From positions 1 to 5,531 of the forward strand of contig DAOVZP010000135.1 of assembly GCA_030635045.1 (NCBI GenBank): a stretch of DNA of 5,531 nucleotides. The letters run 5' to 3'. The notes beneath the pieces were generated by a model. It worked only from the letters and a program-made list of their open reading frames with translations. It did not search any database and was not told where the DNA came from. Every line of letters begins with the position of its first letter. Position 1 is the stretch's first letter. The translations under genes were made by a program, and so were the position numbers. This document shows positions 1-5,531 of this stretch, piece by piece. The DNA comes from Bacteroidota bacterium (lineage in GTDB: Bacteria; Bacteroidota; Bacteroidia; Bacteroidales; B18-G4).

Positions 1-3
1 AAG

Positions 4-42
4 ATTTAGATATTGTTTCGAATTTAGTGATTTAGGATTTAG
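4..42. repeat. AT-rich segment with four ATTTAG copies downstream of eno
   Basis: The plus strand carries ATTTAG at 4-9, 22-27, 30-35 and 37-42, the last three as ATTTAGTG, ATTTAGG and ATTTAGTG units seven to eight bases apart. On the transcript after eno this reads as repeated CTAAAT. No stem followed by a U run is visible before the window edge, so it is not a recognisable terminator. The segment may be the start of a longer intergenic repeat, but the window ends too soon to tell. Confidence 0.45.
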
Positions 43-51
43 TGCTTTTCC

Positions 52-1359
<1,308 letters not shown>

Positions 1360-1377
1360 TTATTAATCTTTTGAGAT

Positions 1378-1413
1378 AAAAAAAGGATAAAGTTAATCAA
1401 AACCTTATCCTTT
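1378..1413 (-). terminator. Rho-independent terminator after rplQ
   Basis: Read on the minus strand, AAAGGATAAGGTT (1413-1401) pairs with AACTTTATCCTTT (1394-1382) around the six-base loop TTGATT, giving a 13-pair stem. Four more T residues follow directly (1381-1378), extending a run of seven. One pair is a G-U wobble in the minus-strand RNA but would be an A-C mismatch in a plus-strand RNA, and the other side lacks a continuous U tract, so the signal is oriented to end transcription from rplQ. The stem is AT-rich with three G-C pairs, so termination may be incomplete and allow some read-through into eno. Confidence 0.82.
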
Positions 1414-1434
1414 GATATTTTGCAAGGAACTTTC

Positions 1435-2103
1435 CTATTCCTTCTTGTCTTTTTTCTCTTCGTCTTCCGGAGCTTCGTCTGAGGCGGGTTTTTTTTCTTC
1501 CTCAGGTTTTTCTTCGGCTTTAGGTTCTTCCTTCACTTCTTCTTTAGCTTCAGCTTCAGGTTCTTCCTTTACCTCTTCAGTGGTTTCAGCAGCTTCTTCT
1601 TTTACTTCCTCACTTGCATCTTCCACAGATTCTTCAGCAGTTTCAACAGCCTGTTCAGCAACTTCTGCTCCTTCTTCCTGTTTCTTGCCACCTCTTCTCC
1701 TGCGTGTTTTCTTCGGGCCTTTGGCCTTGGCATCGAGGAGGTTTTCATTATAGTCGACCAGTTCGATAAGGGCCATCTCGGCGTTATCGCCCATCCGGGC
1801 GCCAATCTTTATGATCCGGGTATAACCACCCGGGCGGTCGGCAACCTTTACAGATATTTCCCTGAAGAGTTCGGTAACAGCATCCTTATCGTTAAGATAG
1901 CTGAATACAACCCTTCTTGAGTGGGTAGAGTCTGTCTTTGACTTGGTGATGAGCGGTTCGATATATGTTCTCAAAGCCTTTGCTTTGGCAACAGTTGTCT
2001 TGATACGCTTGTGAATGATAAGCGAGCTTGCCATGTTAGCGAGCATTGCTTTCCTGTGAGCACTCGTTCTGCTTAAATGATTGAATCTTTTACCGTGTCT
2101 CAT
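1435..2103 (-). CDS. rplQ: Large-subunit ribosomal protein L17 (bL17) with long acidic C-terminal tail
   Basis: L17 binds 23S rRNA on the solvent side of the 50S subunit near the exit tunnel. Residues 1 to about 120 are a full L17: [20 protein letters not shown] at the start, [20 protein letters not shown] (34-53) and [20 protein letters not shown] (92-111). E. coli L17 stops at about 127 residues, but this protein runs to 222. The extra part begins with a basic run ([11 protein letters not shown], 131-141) and then becomes about 80 residues made almost only of Glu, Lys, Ala, Val, Thr and Pro, with the unit EEVKEE at 165, 176 and 188. It is probably disordered or loosely helical, with no recognised domain. 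Longer L17 tails are known to me from Bacteroidota, but I cannot say how usual this length is. The gene ends in TAG about 22 bases before a terminator hairpin, so it closes the operon. Confidence 0.96.
   Translation of the reverse strand: MRHGKRFNHLSRTSAHRKAMLANMASSLIIHKRIKTTVAKAKALRTYIEPLITKSKTDSTHSRRVVFSYLNDKDAVTELFREISVKVADRPGGYTRIIKIGARMGDNAEMALIELVDYNENLLDAKAKGPKKTRRRRGGKKQEEGAEVAEQAVETAEESVEDASEEVKEEAAETTEEVKEEPEAEAKEEVKEEPKAEEKPEEEKKPASDEAPEDEEKKDKKE
1523..1611 (-). repeat. Imperfect direct repeats coding for EEVKEE units in the L17 tail
   Basis: Three related 20-base units lie at 1523-1542, 1559-1578 and 1592-1611. The first two differ at two of 20 positions and start 36 bases (12 codons) apart; the third is more diverged and 33 bases (11 codons) from the second. 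All stay in frame and encode the EEVKEE(P/A) unit of L17. The pattern suggests in-frame tandem duplication followed by drift, though biased Glu/Lys codons alone could produce some of the likeness. Confidence 0.6.
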
Positions 2104-2108
2104 TGCAA

Positions 2109-3101
2109 TTATTCCTTATCTAATTTGTACTTTGAAATGTTCATGCCAAATTCAAGGCCTTTGGATTTGACCAGCTCTTCGAGTTCGGTCAGTGATTTTT
2201 TTCCAAAATTCCTGAATTTAAGCAGGTCGTTCTTGTTAAAGGTTACCAGGTCGCCAAGTGACTCAACATCAGCTGCTTTAAGGCAGTTTAGTGCCCTTAC
2301 CGACAGATCCATGTCAACAAGCTTGGTTTTCAATAACTGACGAATATGTAGTGAGTTTTCGTCGAACTCTTCTGTTACTGCTTTTTCTTCCGAATCCAGT
2401 GTTATTTTTTCATCTGAGAACAGCATGAAGTGATGGATCAGGATAGTGGCAGCTTCTTTCAATGCTTCTTTCGGGTGGATAGAACCATCGGTATCGAGCT
2501 CCAATACGAGTTTTTCGTAATCGGTTTTCTGTTCAACCCTCCAGTTTTCGATGTGATATTTTACATTTTTGATAGGAGTATGGATAGAGTCGATGGCTAT
2601 GGTATCAACTGTAGCATTAATGGATTTGTTCTCTTCTGCAGGAACATAGCCTCTGCCTTTATCGATGGTCAGCTCCATAGAGAGCTTAACGCTGCTGTCC
2701 ATATGACAGACTACCTCATCGGGGTTCAATACCTGGAACACCGACAGGAATTTATTGATATCGCCGGCTTTAAACACCTCCTGGTCGCCAATTACGATAT
2801 GGATCTTTTCGCTGTTTTCGGTGTCGATCTGTTTCTTGAACCTGATCTTTTTGAGGTTCAGGATGATCTGGGAAACGTCTTCGACCACTCCGCGTATGGT
2901 TGCGAATTCCTGGACTACACCGTCGATCCGCAAAGAGGTGATGGCGTATCCTTCGAGGGATGATAACAGTATCCTTCTGAGGGTATTCCCGATGGTAACG
3001 CCGAATCCCGGCTCCAGCGGACGAAATTCAAAGATGCCTTTGAACTCATCTGCTTCGATCATGATTACCTTGTCTGGTTTTTGAAATGCTAATATTGCCA
3101 T
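2109..3101 (-). CDS. rpoA: DNA-directed RNA polymerase subunit alpha
   Basis: Alpha dimerises to form the platform on which beta and beta' assemble, and its C-terminal domain contacts DNA and activators. The protein is 330 residues, the normal length. The N-terminal domain (about 1-235) has the dimerisation and assembly motif [18 protein letters not shown] (31-48), with Arg42 and Arg43 matching E. coli Arg44 and Arg45. A charged linker (about 236-255) leads to the C-terminal domain, where [10 protein letters not shown] (267-276) and [13 protein letters not shown] (298-310) keep the DNA-contacting residues: Arg269, Asn272, Lys275, Gly300, Lys302 and Ser303 correspond to E. coli 265, 268, 271, 296, 298 and 299. 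It is preceded by rpsD (46-base gap) and followed by rplQ after only five bases, so the last two genes are probably translationally coupled. Confidence 0.98.
   Translation of the reverse strand: MAILAFQKPDKVIMIEADEFKGIFEFRPLEPGFGVTIGNTLRRILLSSLEGYAITSLRIDGVVQEFATIRGVVEDVSQIILNLKKIRFKKQIDTENSEKIHIVIGDQEVFKAGDINKFLSVFQVLNPDEVVCHMDSSVKLSMELTIDKGRGYVPAEENKSINATVDTIAIDSIHTPIKNVKYHIENWRVEQKTDYEKLVLELDTDGSIHPKEALKEAATILIHHFMLFSDEKITLDSEEKAVTEEFDENSLHIRQLLKTKLVDMDLSVRALNCLKAADVESLGDLVTFNKNDLLKFRNFGKKSLTELEELVKSKGLEFGMNISKYKLDKE
2113..2117 (-). promoter_or_regulatory. Possible Shine-Dalgarno sequence for rplQ
   Basis: The minus strand reads AAGGA nine bases before the rplQ ATG, inside the last codons of rpoA (Lys-Glu-stop). 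It is the best match to a Shine-Dalgarno core among the starts in this window. Since AAG GAA is also an ordinary Lys-Glu codon pair, the match may be chance, and re-initiation after the rpoA stop is an equally good explanation. Confidence 0.3.
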
Positions 3102-3147
3102 AATATGCTGTATATTAAATAATCACTTATTGAGGACAAATGGTTTA

Positions 3148-3753
3148 TTACTTTGAGTACAATTCCACGATGAGTTGTTCCCTGATGTTTTCCGGAATCT
3201 CTTCCCTGGTGGGGTAGTTAATGAACTTACCTTCCATTTTTTCATCATCCCATTCAAGCCATCCAAAGCTGTCGGTACGGCCAGAGATTGAAACAGTGAT
3301 AGCCTCCAGTGATTTTGATTTTTCCCTGACACCTATCACATCCCCAGGCTTAATATCATAAGAAGGGATATTTGCAATTGTTCCGTTCACGAGTATATGC
3401 CTGTGGGAAACCAGCTGCCTGGCGGCTCTGCGTGTCGGGGCTATGCCCAGCCTGTAAACGATATTGTCAAGCCTGGCTTCAATAAGCTGAAGCAGGATTT
3501 CACCAGTGATCCCTTTTTTCTTTGTAGCTCTCTTAAAGGTATTCCTGAACTGTCTTTCAAGGATACCATATGTATATTTTGCTTTTTGTTTCTCCTGAAG
3601 CTGAATGCCGTATTCGGATTCTTTCCTTCTCCGCCTGTTATTACCATGATGTCCCGGGGGATATGGTTTCCTGTCAAGCGCTTTATCCGGTCCAAAGATC
3701 GGGTCTTTGAATTTCCTGGCAATCTTTGATTTTGGTCCTGTGTACCTGGCCAT
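3148..3753 (-). CDS. rpsD: Small-subunit ribosomal protein S4 (uS4), cysteine-free form
   Basis: S4 is a primary 16S rRNA-binding protein that nucleates assembly of the 30S body and lines the mRNA entry site. The product is 201 residues, a usual length. It starts [15 protein letters not shown]. The S4 RNA-binding domain covers roughly residues 92-155, with [20 protein letters not shown] (92-111) and SHRHILVNG (116-124). The N-terminal region, which in some bacteria holds four zinc-binding cysteines, has none here; the whole protein contains no cysteine. A basic patch NNRRRRKE (38-45) occupies that region. In E. coli, S4 represses the alpha operon by binding a pseudoknot before rpsM; I could not identify an equivalent structure here. 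The leader has only a weak purine run (AAGAG) six bases before the ATG. Confidence 0.98.
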   Translation of the reverse strand: MARYTGPKSKIARKFKDPIFGPDKALDRKPYPPGHHGNNRRRRKESEYGIQLQEKQKAKYTYGILERQFRNTFKRATKKKGITGEILLQLIEARLDNIVYRLGIAPTRRAARQLVSHRHILVNGTIANIPSYDIKPGDVIGVREKSKSLEAITVSISGRTDSFGWLEWDDEKMEGKFINYPTREEIPENIREQLIVELYSK

Positions 3754-3778
3754 AATATTCTCTTATTGTGTTAAATAA

Positions 3779-4165
3779 TTATACTCTTCTTCTTTTAGGG
3801 GGCCTGCATCCATTATGTGGCAGTGGAGTAACATCTTTGATCTCGGTTACCTCAATTCCCATGGAGTGCAGCGTCCTGATGGCTGATTCCCTGCCTGATC
3901 CGGGTCCTTTTACATGTACCTTTACCTTGCGCAAACCTGCGTCGTAGGCAACTTTGGCACAGTCTTCAGCTGCAAGCTGAGCAGCATAAGGTGTATTCTT
4001 TTTTGATCCCCTGAATCCCATCTTTCCCGATGAAGACCAGGAAATCACCTGTCCTGCATTGTTGGTCAGCGAAATGATGATGTTATTGAATGAAGCACTG
4101 ATGTATGCCATTCCTGTGGGTTCAACCTTGACCACCCTCTTCTTACTTCTGGTTGATTTAGCCAT
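3779..4165 (-). CDS. rpsK: Small-subunit ribosomal protein S11 (uS11)
   Basis: S11 forms part of the 30S platform near the E-site codon and the 3' region of 16S rRNA. The 128-residue protein shows the family core: [20 protein letters not shown] (20-39), [12 protein letters not shown] (45-56), [10 protein letters not shown] (58-67), [14 protein letters not shown] (80-93) and the invariant C-terminus [15 protein letters not shown]. The Asn118-Gly119 pair lies where E. coli S11 carries an isoaspartate; whether that change occurs here cannot be seen from DNA. The start MAKSTRSKK is the only in-frame ATG consistent with family length. The leader AAATAAAGAAAAACT is A-rich and lacks a clear Shine-Dalgarno motif. 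The gene ends in TAA, 25 bases before rpsD. Confidence 0.98.
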   Translation of the reverse strand: MAKSTRSKKRVVKVEPTGMAYISASFNNIIISLTNNAGQVISWSSSGKMGFRGSKKNTPYAAQLAAEDCAKVAYDAGLRKVKVHVKGPGSGRESAIRTLHSMGIEVTEIKDVTPLPHNGCRPPKRRRV

Positions 4166-4213
4166 AGTTTTTCTTTATTTCAGCAGAATAATAATCCTGT
4201 TTCCTGTTTTATA

Positions 4214-4594
4214 TTAACCTTTCGGTGCCACTTTTTTGTTGGCAACGGTTTTCTTACGTCCTTTACGTGTACGTGCATTGTTCTTGGTACTCTGACCGCG
4301 TAGCGGAAGCCCGATACGATGACGAATGCCACGATAAGTCCCGATGTCCATCAGTCGTTTGATGTTCATCTGTGTTTCTGACCTGAGTGAACCTTCTACT
4401 TTGTGTTGTTCACTGATAATGGTACGAACCTTGTTCTGCTCATCATCATCCCAGTCTTCAACTTTTTTGCTCCAGTCGATTCCTGCTTCCGTAAGGATCT
4501 TTTGGGCATTGCTCCTGCCTATGCCAAAAATATATGTGAGACTGATCTCACCCCTCTTGTTGTCCGGTATATCGACACCTGATATCCTAGCCAT
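4214..4594 (-). CDS. rpsM: Small-subunit ribosomal protein S13 (uS13)
   Basis: S13 sits in the head of the 30S subunit, contacts the P-site tRNA through its C-terminal tail, and forms bridges to the 50S subunit. The 126-residue product has the expected N-terminus [10 protein letters not shown], the helix-two-turn-helix region with [14 protein letters not shown] (21-34), the conserved [14 protein letters not shown] (88-101) and a strongly basic tail ([11 protein letters not shown], then Lys/Ala-rich to the end). Length is normal for bacterial S13. The ATG is 24 bases after rpmJ, and the leader is A/T-rich (AACTATAAACTATCAGAT) without a Shine-Dalgarno motif. The gene ends in TAA, 48 bases before rpsK. 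Order and spacing fit the alpha operon. Confidence 0.98.
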   Translation of the reverse strand: MARISGVDIPDNKRGEISLTYIFGIGRSNAQKILTEAGIDWSKKVEDWDDDEQNKVRTIISEQHKVEGSLRSETQMNIKRLMDIGTYRGIRHRIGLPLRGQSTKNNARTRKGRKKTVANKKVAPKG

Positions 4595-4618
4595 ATCTGA
4601 TAGTTTATAGTTTTAAAA

Positions 4619-4735
4619 TTATCCTTGTCTTTGTTTGAACTTAGGGTTCTTCTTGTTGATAAGATACAAGCGTCCCTTGCGCCTAACGATCTTACATTCA
4701 GGTGACCGTTTTTTTATTGATGCTCTGGTTTTCAT
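4619..4735 (-). CDS. rpmJ: Large-subunit ribosomal protein L36 (bL36), zinc-ligand-poor form
   Basis: This 38-codon gene encodes the smallest 50S protein, which packs against 23S rRNA late in subunit assembly. Translation from the ATG at 4733-4735 begins [19 protein letters not shown] and ends NPKFKQRQG, matching the family from end to end at its usual 38 residues. The zinc-binding form carries Cys11, Cys14, Cys27 and His33. Here these are Ser11, Cys14, Asn27 and Phe33, so only one ligand remains and a zinc ribbon cannot form. As I recall, this form is normal in Bacteroidota, so it is probably a lineage trait and not decay. The gene sits between infA and rpsM, its standard place. The upstream sequence AAAACATTAAAA has no Shine-Dalgarno match. 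Confidence 0.96.
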   Translation of the reverse strand: MKTRASIKKRSPECKIVRRKGRLYLINKKNPKFKQRQG

Positions 4736-4747
4736 TTTTAATGTTTT

Positions 4748-4966
4748 CTATTTATATCTGAACGTAATTCTTCCTTTTGTTAAATCGTATGGTGACATTT
4801 CCAGCTTTACCCTGTCACCCGGTAAAATCTTTATATAATGCATCCGCATTTTACCGGAAATATGAGCAATGATCACGTGCCCGTTTTCCAGTTCTACCCT
4901 GAACATGGCGTTGCCTAATGATTCGATGACAGTGCCATCTTGTTCTATGGATGGTTGTTTAGCCAT
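4748..4966 (-). CDS. infA: Translation initiation factor IF-1
   Basis: IF-1 binds the A site of the 30S subunit during initiation and helps IF-2 and IF-3 select the initiator tRNA. The product is 72 residues, the same length as the E. coli protein, and is a single S1-like OB fold. Conserved stretches include [10 protein letters not shown] (21-30), AHISGKMR (34-41), the PGDRV turn (49-53) and the C-terminal [10 protein letters not shown] (58-67). The ATG lies five bases after the map stop, and the N-terminus [11 protein letters not shown] aligns without a gap to known family members, so the start is secure. No Shine-Dalgarno sequence is visible: the upstream bases are AAAATAAAATAA, so translation may be coupled to map or rely on A-rich unstructured mRNA. 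The gene ends in TAG, 12 bases before rpmJ. Confidence 0.98.
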   Translation of the reverse strand: MAKQPSIEQDGTVIESLGNAMFRVELENGHVIIAHISGKMRMHYIKILPGDRVKLEMSPYDLTKGRITFRYK

Positions 4967-4971
4967 TTATT

Positions 4972-5531
4972 TTATTTTGAGTTGATCACTTCTTCTATAT
5001 ATTCAAATGTTGACAATACCTCGGCTTTTTCCTTTCTTATCACGACATCGTGCTCATAGTGAGCTGACGGGCTTTTATCGGCTGTTTGTATCGTCCATCC
5101 ATCCCTCAGTTGCACCACATGCCTTTTTCCCAGGTTTATCATCGGTTCTATTGCCAGCACCATGCCTTCCTGAAGTTTTACGCCTGTACCGCGTTTGCCA
5201 TAATTTGGCACTTCAGGTTTTTCATGCAGTTGCCTTCCTAAGCCATGCCCTACAAGGTCTCTCACCACGGAATATCCGTATTGTTCGACGTAGGACTGTA
5301 CTGCATGGCCAATATCGCCGATCCGCTTTCCTTCTACCGCTACCTCAATGGCTTTATTTAAGGATTCTTTGGTCCTGTCCATCAGCAGCCTCACGTCATC
5401 ATCAATCTCTCCAACGGCAAAGGTATAGGCAGAATCACCGTAGAAACCGTTTTTAAAAACACCGCAATCGATGGAAACGATATCCCTTTCGAGCAAGGTA
5501 TGATGTCTGGGAAACCCGTGCACCACCTGCT
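4972..5531 (-). CDS. map: Methionine aminopeptidase, type I (5' end outside window)
   Basis: This cytosolic metalloenzyme removes the initiator methionine from new proteins. The visible part has the pita-bread fold motifs. Counting from the GTG at 5526, all five metal ligands are present: Asp20 and Asp31 (SIDCGVF...YGDSA), His94 (GHGLGR), Glu127 (AIEPM) and Glu158 (YEHDVV). Their spacing equals that of E. coli Asp97, Asp108, His171, Glu204 and Glu235. His101 matches the catalytic-site His178. The GTG at 5526 is not the real start: the frame stays open to the window edge and reads Gln-Val-Val-His-Gly, the conserved substrate-pocket motif, so roughly the first 70 to 80 residues lie beyond 5531. 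The gene ends in TAA five bases before infA, a position typical of the cluster after secY. The type I assignment follows from the absence of the roughly 60-residue insert of type II enzymes. Confidence 0.96.
   Translation of the reverse strand, partial: QVVHGFPRHHTLLERDIVSIDCGVFKNGFYGDSAYTFAVGEIDDDVRLLMDRTKESLNKAIEVAVEGKRIGDIGHAVQSYVEQYGYSVVRDLVGHGLGRQLHEKPEVPNYGKRGTGVKLQEGMVLAIEPMINLGKRHVVQLRDGWTIQTADKSPSAHYEHDVVIRKEKAEVLSTFEYIEEVINSK

Noticed and set aside
1388..1395. TAACTTTA on the minus strand as a -7 promoter element for eno
   Set aside because: It matches the TAnnTTTG pattern except for the last base, but no TTG lies at a suitable distance upstream (the nearest is about 27 bases away) and the sequence is already explained as part of the terminator stem.
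1412..1753. Ser/Ala/Phe-rich 113-codon open frame on the plus strand
   Set aside because: Its composition is the direct complement of the Glu/Lys codons in the L17 tail, and it starts at the terminator hairpin. No independent support exists.
2430..2963. 177-codon open frame on the plus strand
   Set aside because: It lies fully antisense to rpoA, whose alpha-subunit motifs are unambiguous. The translation resembles no family I know and looks like a reading-frame shadow.
3102..3116. Inverted repeat AATAT/ATATT just before the rpoA start
   Set aside because: The five-base all-AT arms are too short and weak to be a credible hairpin or operator in AT-rich intergenic DNA.
4193..4209. Short direct repeat ACAGGA/ACAGGA between rpsM and rpsK
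   Set aside because: Two six-base copies in a 48-base gap are easily chance, and they are too far from the rpsK start to act as a ribosome binding site.
4166..4735. Search for an S4-binding pseudoknot that would control the operon
   Set aside because: The leaders before rpsM and rpsK are short and A/T-rich, and I could not find a convincing nested pairing by eye.
5007..5456. 149-codon open frame on the plus strand
   Set aside because: It is antisense to map, which carries all five metal ligands in the other strand. The product has no recognisable domain.

Overview
This window is a stretch of core housekeeping chromosome. All genes lie on the minus strand, so transcription runs from high to low coordinates: map (cut by the window edge), infA, rpmJ, rpsM, rpsK, rpsD, rpoA, rplQ, then a rho-independent terminator and eno. 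The first eight are the distal end of the spc/alpha ribosomal protein cluster; enolase follows directly.

The source looks like a member of the Bacteroidota, probably class Bacteroidia. The reasons are: a 38-residue L36 of the type that has lost most zinc ligands; a cysteine-free S4 of about 201 residues; L17 with a long charged C-terminal tail; the order map-infA-rpmJ-rpsM-rpsK-rpsD-rpoA-rplQ; and A/T-rich upstream regions with almost no Shine-Dalgarno sequence, as is usual in this phylum. The assignment rests on recalled family features; no search was run.

Layout: 4972-5531 is the 3' part of type I methionine aminopeptidase; 4748-4966 is IF-1; 4619-4735 is L36, a small gene; 4214-4594 is S13; 3779-4165 is S11; 3148-3753 is S4; 2109-3101 is RNA polymerase alpha; 1435-2103 is L17; 1378-1413 is a hairpin plus U-tract terminator; 52-1341 is enolase; 1-51 is AT-rich sequence after eno with a repeated ATTTAG motif. 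Gaps between the genes from map to rplQ are 5 to 48 bases, which suggests one transcript that ends at the hairpin. No gap exceeds 93 bases.

Together the genes supply N-terminal methionine removal from new proteins, translation initiation (IF-1), parts of both ribosomal subunits, and the RNA polymerase assembly platform. Enolase adds a glycolytic step and is probably transcribed separately or by read-through.

I found no mobile element, CRISPR array, tRNA, rRNA or frameshift, and no sign of a new multi-gene system. The points most worth a second look are the repetitive acidic tail of L17, the depleted zinc site of L36, and the missing obvious promoter for eno.
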